Program-made: the position numbers and the translations under genes
Shown: piece after piece, positions 41,867 to 50,938 of the stretch
Layout of the letters: every line of letters begins with the position of its first letter
Numbering within the stretch: the first letter of the stretch is position 1
Notes under the pieces: generated by a model
What the model was told of the DNA's origin: nothing
Seen by the model: only the letters and a program-made list of their open reading frames with translations
Databases searched by the model: none
From: Gordonibacter pamelaeae
GTDB taxonomy: Bacteria; Actinomycetota; Coriobacteriia; Coriobacteriales; Eggerthellaceae
Direction: 5' to 3' (one strand)
DNA: 64,000 bases
Assembly (NCBI RefSeq): GCF_042665095.1
Contig: NZ_JBHTBV010000001.1

Positions 41867-43108
41867 CTAGCTTTCCTTCGCGGCCTTGCCCTCGGCGGTG
41901 GGAGCCTTGGCCTGGTCGGGCACGATGAGCATCAGGATGCCGCCGATGACCAGGTACGCCGCCGCGATGGCGAACAGCATGCCGAAGTTGGAGCCGCCGC
42001 CGGCCAGGGGAATGGTGATGTTCGTGAGCGCGAGCGACGCGCCGGCGAGCACGAACGTCTGCACCAGCCCGCCGGCCGTGGCCGCCTTGCCGCGACCGTA
42101 GATCAGCACGGGCCACGTGAAGATCATGGCGAGCAGCGAGCCGAGGCACCAGCCGGTGACGAAGTAGGCGGCGTACATGACGACTCCGAGGGGCATCTGC
42201 CAGCCGAAGTAGATACCGAGGGCGGTGACGATGGCGTAGACAGCGACGATGGGGCGGTACGCCTTGAGGGCCTTGACGATGAACGGCGTCACCACCGAGC
42301 CGACCCCCATCCCGATGGTGATGGCTGTGGCGAAGCCTCCGGCTGCGACAGGATCAAGGCCCCGTGCGTTGACGAGCGAGGCGTTCGTGAAGGCCATGAG
42401 CGGCACCTGCCCTGCCATGAGGAAGAACGCTCCGGCGCACAGTACCCAGATCCAAGGGGTCTTGACGATCTCGATCAGGTTCTTGAGAACTTTGCCGCCT
42501 TCCTCTCCCTTCGAGGCGTCCTCGGCAGCCGCGATCTCGTCAGAGCGTTCCTTGCCGAACAGGAACCAGCCGACGAAGAACACGGCGGAGACGACTGCGG
42601 TTACGGTAAAGGCAAACTCGATCGACGGCATGAGAGACGTGAGGCCGACGCCGAGCGTGTTCGCCACGGGCGTGGTCGTGGTGGCGATGCCGACGGCCAG
42701 GGCGATCGTTGCGGGAGGAAACCAGCCTCCGAGGATCTTCGCACGGTTGACGGCCAGGAACATGCCCGTGAAGCCACAGAACATGTTCGACAGGTACTGC
42801 GCCTCGAAGGAAAAGGCGAAGATGCGCGCCACCGTTGCGACGAGCACCATGCCGGCCGCGATGAGCACGATGTTGCGGGTGCCAATCTTGTCGGAGAGAA
42901 TGCCCGCGGCGAAAGCGAAGAAGATGCCGATGAACTGCGAGGCCGAATAGATCGAGGCGTACTGCTCGGAAGTGAAGCCGTAGTGCTCCATGAACTGGAC
43001 GGACATGCCGGCCAGCTGGTTCTGGGCATATGACGCGATGAACACTCCGAGCCAGACCAGCGCGAGCACGATGCCGGCCTGCAGGTTCTTGTTCTTGAGC
43101 GTGAACAT
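41867..43108 (-). CDS. MFS transporter (OFA/MCT-like)
   Basis: 413 aa with twelve predicted helices. The motif A equivalent is GILSDKIGTRN. Overall layout resembles oxalate/formate or monocarboxylate antiporters, but substrate cannot be assigned. First gene of the minus-strand run, with AAGGGGG before ATG 43108. It differs from the AAHS protein, so the island has two transporters, perhaps one for uptake and one for exchange or export. Confidence 0.83.
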   Translation of the reverse strand: MFTLKNKNLQAGIVLALVWLGVFIASYAQNQLAGMSVQFMEHYGFTSEQYASIYSASQFIGIFFAFAAGILSDKIGTRNIVLIAAGMVLVATVARIFAFSFEAQYLSNMFCGFTGMFLAVNRAKILGGWFPPATIALAVGIATTTTPVANTLGVGLTSLMPSIEFAFTVTAVVSAVFFVGWFLFGKERSDEIAAAEDASKGEEGGKVLKNLIEIVKTPWIWVLCAGAFFLMAGQVPLMAFTNASLVNARGLDPVAAGGFATAITIGMGVGSVVTPFIVKALKAYRPIVAVYAIVTALGIYFGWQMPLGVVMYAAYFVTGWCLGSLLAMIFTWPVLIYGRGKAATAGGLVQTFVLAGASLALTNITIPLAGGGSNFGMLFAIAAAYLVIGGILMLIVPDQAKAPTAEGKAAKES

Positions 43109-43226
43109 ACACAACCCCCTTTTGCTGTGAAAGGCGTGCGGCCGCCTACGCGCCTCGTCCGCACGCTTGCTCCTTGATGTGGATTGTCTCGAATTCGCTA
43201 GGTGTAGCGTTCGCGCCGGCCGGCTC

Positions 43227-43250
43227 GGGGAGGCAGGCCCTGCCTACCCC
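43227..43250 (-). terminator. Hairpin between regulator gene and transporter
   Basis: GGGGAGGCA (43227-43235) pairs with TGCCTACCCC (43241-43250) with one bulge. It lies downstream of the regulator stop and upstream of the MFS gene, separating the two transcripts. The 249-bp gap 43109-43357 otherwise shows only AT-rich promoter-like sequence. Confidence 0.5.
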
Positions 43251-43357
43251 CTAACTACCCTAGCCGCATTGTACGGGACAGGGGCATCTGGTTTCATTGG
43301 CCGACCCTACAAAAAGCGCGGCATTATTTGGCGGGAGGGCTAGGCCCGGGAGATAGG

Positions 43358-45028
43358 CTAGATATCCCCTTCCAGCAAGAGTCTGTGGTAGTCGAGCATC
43401 ATGCGACTTCTCAAAAGGGGCGAGTCGAACGAGATGTCGAACCGCTTCTCGAGCCGCCCGATATGGTAGAGCACGGTGTTGCGATGAACATGGATCAGCT
43501 TCGAGGTCTCCGTGGCATTGCGACCGTTGTTCAAGTAGACCCAGATCATCCTTACGAGGTCGGTCCCTGCGGCCTTGTCCTCCTCGGCCAGCCTCTTCAG
43601 TATGCTGTGCCCGAACGAGTATTCCACCAAGTCGGCATCGTGTCCCTCGGTCAGGATATAGTACTTGAGGACGTGCTCGAACGGGAAGCACGCGATGTCG
43701 GCGCTCCCGTTCAAGGCCTCATGCTCGTTCTTCAGAGGGCCCCGCATGGCGTATGCCGTCGTCGCCTGCTGATAGGCCTGCTCGAGGTCCTCGATGTCGA
43801 AGAACACCTGCGAGGCCCCTGCCACCATGTCGAAGGGACGGTGAAGATGCTCCTCGATGTCGCGCTGTACCCCGTTTCCCGAGAGCGCGGCATCGTCCGA
43901 TGAGGCCGTGTGCTCCAAGACGAGCAGGCTTCCCTGGTACATGAAGGGATACACGAGACCTTGGTTGAGGTTTTTGGAGGCTTCGAGCACCAAGGAGCGC
44001 TCGCTGAACGGCTTGCGCGAGCTGAACGGGAGATACAGGAGCCTGAACTGCCTCGATGCGGGAACAGCCGTTTTCGAGAGTTGGGCCTCGAGGTAGTCCT
44101 CGGTCATGGGCTCGCCGTCGATAAGCCCTATGAGCACCCGATGCCACGGCGATTCGAGGTTGACCGTCGTGTTCCAGAATTCGCTTGCTATGGCGACGAC
44201 GCGTTTCACGAACTTCAGGAACAGGTCCTGTTGGCACGCTAGCGATCCCTGTGTGCAGGCGAGCACGACATGGAAAAGGTAGGCGTTGTCGATGAAGACG
44301 GGGTAGTGGAGGGTGGGGTACGGATGCCTTTCGTCGGGCTCGCATATAACGAGCTGGGTTTTCTCTCCAGCTGCTGCGAGCACCTTTCCTTCGATCTCCG
44401 CCACCTCGCACCGGTCGTAGCAGTTGTTGTCGACCAGGTGCCGAAATCCCTCCCCCGGGGGCTCGATGCCCCGAGAGTAGGCGATCAGGTTGTAGCCGGT
44501 GTCGGTCACGCAGACGAAATTTCCCATCGTCTCCTCGCTGAGGGATATCAGGCGGTCGATGCGGCCGTGGTTGTACACGACACGATCCATCTCGTTTTCC
44601 CAGACAAGGTCGTTGACGAAGAGGGATTGCAACAGCGAGTCGTAGAAGTAGAACCGCTTGTTCTGCCTGATCGCCACGACTCGGTTGCGTAGGCTGCCGG
44701 CAGCGATCCATTCGGGGGGCTGGCTGCCGTCCACCAATACGACGCAAAAGCAGCCCGGATGGTTCGCGAGCAGGTTACGCGCCACCTCTTCATGGCAGAG
44801 AAACAGGGCGTTTCGGCGACCTTCGCCCTTGGGGGCTCCCCCGGTGCTCGGTATCGAGGCGTACCATGAGAATCGCAGCGCCTGTCTCGGCGGAGCATGC
44901 AGCACCTCCACGGGGCCAAGGGCCTCTACAAGCATGGCGTAGCTCACATCGCCGAACCGCATCGAGGTTCCCGCGCCGGATCCGAGGGAGCCGGAAGTTT
45001 CGTTCGCAGCATGAGATTCGTCCGACAT
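43358..45028 (-). CDS. PucR-type helix-turn-helix transcriptional regulator
   Basis: 556 aa. The C-terminal 55 residues are a PucR-family HTH_30 domain (YLNNGRNATETSKLIHVHRN and YHIGRLEKRFDI). The rest is a GGDEF-like or sensory region with no domain I can name; the start has several Cys and a region YDSLLQSLFVNDLV. PucR-family proteins often control catabolism of aromatic or nitrogen compounds. It is encoded beside the molybdoenzyme operon and is the likely activator. ATG 45028 (GGAG upstream) is preferred to the upstream in-frame start at 45112. Confidence 0.85.
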   Translation of the reverse strand: MSDESHAANETSGSLGSGAGTSMRFGDVSYAMLVEALGPVEVLHAPPRQALRFSWYASIPSTGGAPKGEGRRNALFLCHEEVARNLLANHPGCFCVVLVDGSQPPEWIAAGSLRNRVVAIRQNKRFYFYDSLLQSLFVNDLVWENEMDRVVYNHGRIDRLISLSEETMGNFVCVTDTGYNLIAYSRGIEPPGEGFRHLVDNNCYDRCEVAEIEGKVLAAAGEKTQLVICEPDERHPYPTLHYPVFIDNAYLFHVVLACTQGSLACQQDLFLKFVKRVVAIASEFWNTTVNLESPWHRVLIGLIDGEPMTEDYLEAQLSKTAVPASRQFRLLYLPFSSRKPFSERSLVLEASKNLNQGLVYPFMYQGSLLVLEHTASSDDAALSGNGVQRDIEEHLHRPFDMVAGASQVFFDIEDLEQAYQQATTAYAMRGPLKNEHEALNGSADIACFPFEHVLKYYILTEGHDADLVEYSFGHSILKRLAEEDKAAGTDLVRMIWVYLNNGRNATETSKLIHVHRNTVLYHIGRLEKRFDISFDSPLLRSRMMLDYHRLLLEGDI

Positions 45029-45193
45029 GGATTCACTCCTCGGGCCATTCGGGTGTTTGCGATCGGGCCCCTTCGCCCTCTGCATAGACTGGCCGTGCCC
45101 GGCCTTCGGCAATGTTATAGCACGTTTTTTCCGAGGTGTCCCCTTGCTTTGCCCGATTAATCTTCTGCCCGCCTGCCGCCGTCCTGGGGGCCG

Positions 45194-45985
45194 TTACGCC
45201 GAGGCGCGCAGGCTGAACGTCATGGGGAACCTGCCGTCGTTGCCGGGGAGCTCGTAGAGGCCCTTCTCGGGGGAGAGCACGTGGCCGCCCGAGTCGAAGA
45301 AGTTCTCGGAGAACTCGTTGAACGCGTCGATGTGCAGGCCGGCCCCGACGAGGGCGTTCAGGATATCCGATACGGGGTGCATCCAGAAATACGACGTGAC
45401 GCCCTCCTTCGGTTCCGAGGCGTAGCCGCCGATGCGGTCTTCCACGTCGGGCTCCTTGCCGAAGTAGGGGTACGCCAGGTCGTACTCGCCGCGCCCCAGC
45501 TTATCCTCGTCGAAGGCCAGGTAGAACGGGTGCGAGTCGAACACGTAGAGGAAGCCGCCGTCCACGAGCAGGCGGCGCACGCCGCGCGCCCAGGCGTCCA
45601 GGTCGGGGAGCCACCCCAGCACCCCCTCGGACGTGAACGCCACATCGAAGCGGCCGTTCAGGCTGGCGGGCAGGTCGCACACGTCGGCCTCGACGAACTC
45701 GACGTTGCCGATGCCGAAGTCCTCCGCGAGCCTCTGCGCGCAGCGCACGTTCTCCGGCGCCAGGTCCACGCCCGTCACGCGGGCCGCGCTCTCGGCCAGC
45801 GCCAGCGTGTCGAACCCGACGTTGCATTGCAGGTGCGCCACGCGCTTGCCGGCCAGGTCTCCCAGCTCCTCGCGTATGTGCATGTTCAGGCGGTTCTCGC
45901 CGCGCTCGATGCGCTCCTTGTAGTGGCGGTAGTGGTCCTCGGCCAGCGTGTCCCAGGCAAGCCGGTTGCTCGCGATCTCGTCCAT
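45194..45985 (-). CDS. Class I SAM-dependent methyltransferase
   Basis: 263 aa. Motif I HLQCNVGFDTLALA, Asp in VTGVDLAPEN, motif II-like VEADVCDLP and post-motif FDVAFTSEGVLGWLPDL. Third gene of a PadR/DUF1048/methyltransferase group, though the gap of 38 bp to DUF1048 makes co-transcription likely. The substrate is unknown. Confidence 0.85.
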   Translation of the reverse strand: MDEIASNRLAWDTLAEDHYRHYKERIERGENRLNMHIREELGDLAGKRVAHLQCNVGFDTLALAESAARVTGVDLAPENVRCAQRLAEDFGIGNVEFVEADVCDLPASLNGRFDVAFTSEGVLGWLPDLDAWARGVRRLLVDGGFLYVFDSHPFYLAFDEDKLGRGEYDLAYPYFGKEPDVEDRIGGYASEPKEGVTSYFWMHPVSDILNALVGAGLHIDAFNEFSENFFDSGGHVLSPEKGLYELPGNDGRFPMTFSLRASA

Positions 45986-46023
45986 GCGCGGCTCCTCTCG
46001 TCTCGGCGGTCCGGCGATGCCGC

Positions 46024-46380
46024 CTAGGCGCGGCCGTTCCCCAGCTTGCCCATGATAGCGCGGTTGAGGGCGTCCTGCTTCGTCCCCCGGTAGGTTTTCG
46101 CGCCGGCCAGCAGATCGTCGCAGAACGCAGCCACGTCCTGGCCGGTGACGTCCAGCACGTCCCGCCCGTCTGCGGCGCCCTGCTCGAACAGGTCCACGAG
46201 GTCGGCTAGGATCACGGTCATGTCCATGCCGTCGCCGGCCACGTGGCCCCACATATAGTGCTGGATCTTGTCGTACACGAAACGGTAGTCCTCGGGCAGC
46301 GCGCGCACGCGCTCCATGGCCGCGCGGTACTCGCGCTTCTCCTGGGCGACCTTCTTGAAATAGGCGACCGGGTTCTTCAT
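46024..46380 (-). CDS. DUF1048 family protein
   Basis: 118 aa, all helical: YFKKVAQEKREYRAAMERVRALPEDY, then YDKIQHYMWGH and LVDLFEQGAADGRDVLDVTGQDVAAF. The DUF1048 family typically follows a PadR regulator, as here (ATGA overlap). Function unknown. Confidence 0.87.
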   Translation of the reverse strand: MKNPVAYFKKVAQEKREYRAAMERVRALPEDYRFVYDKIQHYMWGHVAGDGMDMTVILADLVDLFEQGAADGRDVLDVTGQDVAAFCDDLLAGAKTYRGTKQDALNRAIMGKLGNGRA

Positions 46381-46703
46381 GCTCGGCTCTCCTTCAGCTC
46401 GTTGATCCTCGACGCGACGAACTCCCACTTCTCCCAGAACCGGGTGAGCTCGGCGCGGCCCGCGTCGTTCAGCGCGTAGAACTTGCGCGGCGGCCCCAGT
46501 TCGGACGGCTTCTTCGCGGTGTCCACCAGCTGGTTCTTCTCCAGGCGCAGCAGGATGGCGTACACCGTGCCCTCCACCACGTCGGCGAAGCCCAGCGCGT
46601 TCAGGCGCCGGGTGATCTCGTAGCCGTACGTCTCCTCGCGGCCGATGATCTCCAGCACGCAGCCCTCCAGCACGCCCTTCAGCATCTCGGTGAGGTTGTC
46701 CAT
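46377..46703 (-). CDS. PadR family transcriptional regulator
   Basis: 108 aa. Signature CVLEIIGREETYGYEITRRL and GTVYAILLRLEKNQLVD, with the winged element GPPRKFYALNDAGRAEL. PadR proteins commonly respond to phenolic acids or antimicrobials. Its start region contains TAGTA repeats (around 46752-46773) which may be its operator. First gene of the unit with DUF1048 and methyltransferase. Confidence 0.9.
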   Translation of the reverse strand: MDNLTEMLKGVLEGCVLEIIGREETYGYEITRRLNALGFADVVEGTVYAILLRLEKNQLVDTAKKPSELGPPRKFYALNDAGRAELTRFWEKWEFVASRINELKESRA

Positions 46704-46800
46704 GGCCTCCTCCTTCCGGCTAATCCGTGCAACTGGTATGCAGCGTCGCTTAGTACCGGTATATAGTAACATAGAATAGCGAGGAGGAAGGAGGGGCGGT

Positions 46801-46967
46801 TCGGCACAGTTCTTACCGGTTTTCTACATCCTGCAGCCGCATCGACGGGCGGGTGCCGCTTTCGGAAAACGCCATCTGGGGAAACGGGAGGTTTCGATCG
46901 TTGGATGGGGAAGAAGCGGGGCCTCGGGGCCCAGAGCCTGTAGAAAACCGGTCATTACTGTGCCGGA
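46801..46967. repeat. Intergenic element with 29-bp inverted terminal repeats
   Basis: Arms 46801-46829 and 46939-46967 are reverse complements with about 4-5 mismatches and a 109-bp spacer. Core GGCACAGT....ACCGGTTTTCTACA. The interior contains GGGGAAACG at about 46874-46882, the reverse complement of CGTTTCCCC found in the 88-241 and 54726-54898 elements. No gene lies inside. Confidence 0.65.
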
Positions 46968-47002
46968 CGGTCTTGCACAGGCGCGGCGCGTCGGCCCGCC
47001 GC

Positions 47003-47068
47003 GGTTGACCCGTGCCTCGAAAAGTCAACCAACACTCGCTTGCGTCAACCGTGCAGGCACTCCATACT
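47003..47068 (+). promoter_or_regulatory. Promoter with GTCAACC repeats upstream of an XRE regulator
   Basis: GGTTGAC (47003-47009) faces GTCAACC (47024-47030), and a second GTCAACC follows at 47044-47050, overlapping a -35 TTGCGT (47040-47045). CATACT (47063-47068) is the -10, spaced 17 bp. Probably autoregulatory. Confidence 0.55.
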
Positions 47069-47127
47069 GGAGTAAAAGGCGGCGACGCGGGAAGCGTCCG
47101 GCCGGAACGCAGAGCGAAGGGAGCCTC

Positions 47128-48243
47128 ATGCACGAGGTGAACATCGGTGCCACCATTGCCCGCGAGCGGAGCGCGGCGGGCGTCACGCAAGGGGCGCTGG
47201 CGGCGCATCTGGGCGTGACGAAAGCGGCCGTGTCGAAGTGGGAGCTGGGGCAGAGCCTGCCCGACGTGGCGCTGCTGCCCCGTATCGCGGCGTACTTCGG
47301 CATCACGCTCGACGAGTTGTTCGCGTTCCGCCCGCAGTTGACCGAGGACGAGGTGCGCGACGTCTACCTGGAGCTCTGCCGCCTGTTCGCCGAGGATGCC
47401 GGTGCCGCCTACGCGCGCATGGACGAGCTCGTGCGCGACTACGGATCGTGCTGGAGCCTGCTTCTGCAGATGGCGGCGCTGTACTCGCAGCGCTCGTTCG
47501 TGGAACCGGGGCGCGCCGAGGAGCTTTTGGACAAGACGTGCAGCCTGGCCGAGCGGGTGGAGGCGTGCGCCGACGATGTTGAGCTGGTACGCTCGGCCCG
47601 CGTCGTGCGGGCGCTCGTCATCAGCCAGCGCGGCGGCATGGACGAGGCCATCGCCCTGCTGGAGGGCATGAAGCCCGCGCGCCCGCTGGGCATCGAGGGG
47701 ATGCTCGCGGGGCTACGCAGCATGCGGGGCGAACGCGAGGCGTGCCTGAAGCTCTGCCAGGAGATGCTGTTCTGGGGCGAGATGAGCGTGATGCAGAGCA
47801 TCGGCATGCAGCTCGGCCTGTACGCGGACGACCCGGCGCACCTCGCTGCGCTGCTGCGGGCGGCCGAGGGGGTGATGCAGGGCTTCGACGTGGAGAAGGC
47901 GAGCCCCATGGAGGCGGCCACGTTCTGCGGCTCGGCGGCTACGGCGTGCCTGAAAGCCGGCGACGAGGCGGGCGCGCTGCGCTATCTGGAGCGGTTCGTG
48001 GGGCTGCTCGAGCGTTGCGACTTGGACGACTTGCTGTTCGCCCGGCGCTCCGCGCTGTTCGACCTCGTGCCCGAGTTGGCGGAGACCGACGTGGAGCGAG
48101 AGCAGGCGAGTGCCGGCACGCTGTTCGGCGGCCTCGACATGAAAGAGCAGTGCAAGCTGGCCGTGACTGGCGACGCGGCGTGGGCTGCCGTGGCCGACGA
48201 CCCGCGCTTCCGGCCGCTGCTCGACCGGCTGGCTGCGGCGTAA
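47128..48243 (+). CDS. XRE-family regulator with TPR-like C-terminal domain
   Basis: 371 aa. N-terminal HTH AAHLGVTKAAVSKWELGQSLPDV and YFGITLDELFAF are typical of the XRE group. The C-terminal 270 residues are an all-helical repeat domain (EELLDKTCSLAERVEA, EAIALLEGMKPARP, LRYLERFVGLLERC), as in peptide-sensing RRNPP-like or related regulators; peptide sensing is speculation. It precedes an ABC transporter by 10 bp and probably controls it. Confidence 0.87.
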   Translation: MHEVNIGATIARERSAAGVTQGALAAHLGVTKAAVSKWELGQSLPDVALLPRIAAYFGITLDELFAFRPQLTEDEVRDVYLELCRLFAEDAGAAYARMDELVRDYGSCWSLLLQMAALYSQRSFVEPGRAEELLDKTCSLAERVEACADDVELVRSARVVRALVISQRGGMDEAIALLEGMKPARPLGIEGMLAGLRSMRGEREACLKLCQEMLFWGEMSVMQSIGMQLGLYADDPAHLAALLRAAEGVMQGFDVEKASPMEAATFCGSAATACLKAGDEAGALRYLERFVGLLERCDLDDLLFARRSALFDLVPELAETDVEREQASAGTLFGGLDMKEQCKLAVTGDAAWAAVADDPRFRPLLDRLAAA

Positions 48244-48253
48244 GGGGGCGTGC

Positions 48254-49141
48254 ATGGCGAACAGGGCGAGCGGGGCGAGCAGGGGTGCTCCGGCGGCGTG
48301 GCTGCGCAGCGGCGCGGCAGCGGCCCGTTCCTCCTCGTGCGATGCGGCAGCGGCCGGTTCCGGGTCGCGCGCTGCGGCGGCGCCCGCGCTGCGGGTGGAG
48401 GGGCTGGCGTACCGCTACGCGCGCCAGGAGGTCTGGAGCGACGTGTCGTTTGCGCTGGAGGCCGGGAGCGTTGCGTTTCTGACCGGGCCGAACGGGGCGG
48501 GCAAGTCCACGCTGCTGCGCTGTGTGGCCGGGTGGGACGCGCCGGCCGCGGGAGCAGTGGAGCTTGCCGGCCGGCCGTTTCGGCCCGAGCGGCTGGACCA
48601 GCGCCGGACCGTGTCGTTCGTGCCCGACGTGCCCGCCTTCTACGACGACCTGACCGCCGGGGAGCACCTTGACTTCGTGTTGAAGGCGAACCGGCTGCCC
48701 GCGGGCGACGCCCGGGCGGCAGGGCTCGTGGAGGCGCTCGGGTTGGCGGGGCACCGTGGCCAGTGCCCCTCGGCGTACTCGCGCGGCATGCGCCAGAAGC
48801 TCGCGCTCGTGCTGGCGCTGGCCGTGCGCCCGCGGCTGTTGCTGCTGGACGAGCCGTACGGGCCGCTGGACCCTGACGCCTCCCGCGTGCTGAGCGGCCT
48901 TCTGGACGAGGCGCGCGCCGAGGGCGCGGCCATCCTCGCGAGTTGCCACCACGACGTGCCGGGCCTGGAGCCCGACCTGCTGCTGCACTTGGAGGACGGG
49001 CGCCTGGCTGTGGTGACGGGGGCGGGTGGCGCGGCGGTGGGGTGCCGGTCGCGGGGTGCGGCCACGGCGTCGGCTGGCGTCATGGTTGCGGCGGCAGAGG
49101 GCGAGCGGCCTGGCCCGTCTCCTGCCTCCGGGCGGGGCTGA
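48254..49141 (+). CDS. ABC transporter ATP-binding protein
   Basis: 295 aa. After a disordered Ala/Ser/Arg-rich N-terminus (about 45 residues) come Walker A GPNGAGKST, a signature changed to YSRGMRQKLAL, Walker B LLLDEPYGPLDPD and an unusual H-loop SCHHD. A Gly/Ala-rich tail ends the protein. In operon with the permease at 49146 and the regulator at 47128. Substrate unknown; possibly an exporter. Confidence 0.87.
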   Translation: MANRASGASRGAPAAWLRSGAAAARSSSCDAAAAGSGSRAAAAPALRVEGLAYRYARQEVWSDVSFALEAGSVAFLTGPNGAGKSTLLRCVAGWDAPAAGAVELAGRPFRPERLDQRRTVSFVPDVPAFYDDLTAGEHLDFVLKANRLPAGDARAAGLVEALGLAGHRGQCPSAYSRGMRQKLALVLALAVRPRLLLLDEPYGPLDPDASRVLSGLLDEARAEGAAILASCHHDVPGLEPDLLLHLEDGRLAVVTGAGGAAVGCRSRGAATASAGVMVAAAEGERPGPSPASGRG

Positions 49142-49145
49142 CGCC

Positions 49146-50675
49146 ATGCTGCACGACGTTTGCCTGCTGCTCTGGCTGCGCGTCCGGCATGCGCGCACGG
49201 CCCTCGTGCGCCTCGTCCACGCCGGCGGCACCGACCTCGTGGAGGATCGCGGCTTGGGCGAGCGCGCCTACCAGCTGTACCTGGCGGCCATCGCGGCGGT
49301 GTGGGCGGCGCTCATGTGGGCGGCCCTGCTGGACGCGACGGCGGCCGCCTTCGCCGCTGCCGGGCCGGCGCTGTCGGCCACGGCGCTGACGTTGGGCCTG
49401 ATGGCACCCGTGACCGTGTTCGCGTGGGCGGCGGTGCGGGCGCTGCGCACGTCGCCGGTGAAGCTGGCGCGCGCCGACATCCCCTTCGTGGCGGCGGGCC
49501 CTCTGGGCATGCGCGCCATTGCGGGCACGGGCTGCGCCGTCTCGATGCTCGGGGCCGCTGCGGCGGCCGCGCTGGCGGGCTATGTGCTGGGCGTGGGGCT
49601 GGGAAGCGGGCTGGGGGCATTCGCCCCGCCGCTTGCCTGCGCGCTGGCCGGCGCGCTGCTGGTTGCGGCGGCGGCAGGCGGCGCGTGGGCTCTGGGCGCC
49701 GCCCGGCTTGCCTGCCCGCGCGGCGCCCGTCGCCGAGGCACCGTCGCCTTGGCGCTCGCGGCCGCCGCAGCGGCCCTCGGCGCCGCCGTGCTCGCGCTGG
49801 GCGTCCCGCCGGCCGCCTTCGCGCCCGGCGGTCCCGGTGCGGCCGTCGCCTGTGCGGCGGGCATCGCCGCCTGCGCGGCCGAGGGCGGCCTGCTGGTTCT
49901 GCTGGCCCCGCGCATCGATCGGGCGTCCGTCATCGTGGAGAACGCACTCTACGCCGACCTGCAGCCGTTCGGGCCCCTCTCGCCGCTCGACCCGCAGGTC
50001 GTCGCCGACTACCGGCGCCGCCGCAAGCTGGCCGCCCGACTCGCGCGCGGGGTGCGGTTCCGCCTGCCCCTCGCCTCCGGTGCCGGGGCCCTCGTGTCGC
50101 GCGCGGCTCTCTCGCACCTGCGCCAGTACGGCGGCCTGCCCAGCCTGCTGGCGTTCGGCGCGAGCGCGGCGCTGCTCGGCGTGCTCGCGCTCGCGGGCGT
50201 CGGCGGTCCGGTGACGTTCCTGTTCTGGCTGGCGGCGCTTGTCATGTTCCCGCAGGGGGTGCGCGAGGCCACGCGCGCGTTCCGCGACGACCTGCGCGTG
50301 CGCCTCGTGCGCGACCGACTGCCCTTCGGGACGCTTTCGCTGCTCGTGCTGGACTCGCTTCCGGGCTTCGCCGCGGCGAGCGCGGTGTCGTGTGCGGTCG
50401 TGGCGCTCGCGTTGCCGGCAGGCTTCCCTTTGGCGGCGGGGCTTGCGCTGGCCGTGCTCGTGAACGCCGCCGCCGTGCTCTGCTGCGGCCTGGACGCCGT
50501 GAGCTTGTTCCCGGGCGGCCCTCGGCCGTTCTACGAGGCGGGCGCCCTCGTGCTCGTGGCGGCGACGGGCGCGCTGTCGCTTGCGGGCTTGCCGTCTCTG
50601 ACCGTGGCGGGCGCCGCCGCGGCGTGCGTCGGCATGGCCGCCGTGGTGCACGGCGGTGCGGAGCGGGCCCGCTGA
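49146..50675 (+). CDS. ABC transporter permease-like membrane protein
   Basis: 509 aa, very rich in Ala, Leu and Gly, with about ten or more hydrophobic segments. Contains ASVIVENALYADLQPFGPLSP and a YRRRRKLAARLARG loop. Predicted membrane partner of the preceding ATPase by position; the family is not clear. ATG 49146 is 5 bases after the ATPase stop. Confidence 0.75.
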   Translation: MLHDVCLLLWLRVRHARTALVRLVHAGGTDLVEDRGLGERAYQLYLAAIAAVWAALMWAALLDATAAAFAAAGPALSATALTLGLMAPVTVFAWAAVRALRTSPVKLARADIPFVAAGPLGMRAIAGTGCAVSMLGAAAAAALAGYVLGVGLGSGLGAFAPPLACALAGALLVAAAAGGAWALGAARLACPRGARRRGTVALALAAAAAALGAAVLALGVPPAAFAPGGPGAAVACAAGIAACAAEGGLLVLLAPRIDRASVIVENALYADLQPFGPLSPLDPQVVADYRRRRKLAARLARGVRFRLPLASGAGALVSRAALSHLRQYGGLPSLLAFGASAALLGVLALAGVGGPVTFLFWLAALVMFPQGVREATRAFRDDLRVRLVRDRLPFGTLSLLVLDSLPGFAAASAVSCAVVALALPAGFPLAAGLALAVLVNAAAVLCCGLDAVSLFPGGPRPFYEAGALVLVAATGALSLAGLPSLTVAGAAAACVGMAAVVHGGAERAR

Positions 50676-50873
50676 CGCGCGGCGGGCCGCCGCCTCTCCG
50701 AGCACCTCCCGAAGCGCGACTCCGACGCGCCCGCGAGGTGCCGCCCTCTTTCCGCAGCGCGCCGCCATGAGAGCTGATACTTGACCGAAATTGTTATTTG
50801 ACCTGCGGAATCACCGTACCTTTCGTTACGCGAAATCCACGGTCTGTTCGCTTGTGCGGTGCTTTCTTCTATG

Positions 50874-50887
50874 CGAACATACGTTTT
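50874..50887 (+). promoter_or_regulatory. LexA (SOS)-like box upstream of dinB
   Basis: CGAACATACGTTTT matches the Gram-positive SOS consensus CGAACRNRYGTTYG at 13 of 14 positions. It is about 390 bp before the dinB start, so the leader would be long. dinB is a common LexA target. Confidence 0.5.
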
Positions 50888-50938
50888 GTTTTCTTCGGCA
50901 GAGGGAGCGGAAAGCCGGTTGCGTCGGAGAAATGCCGC

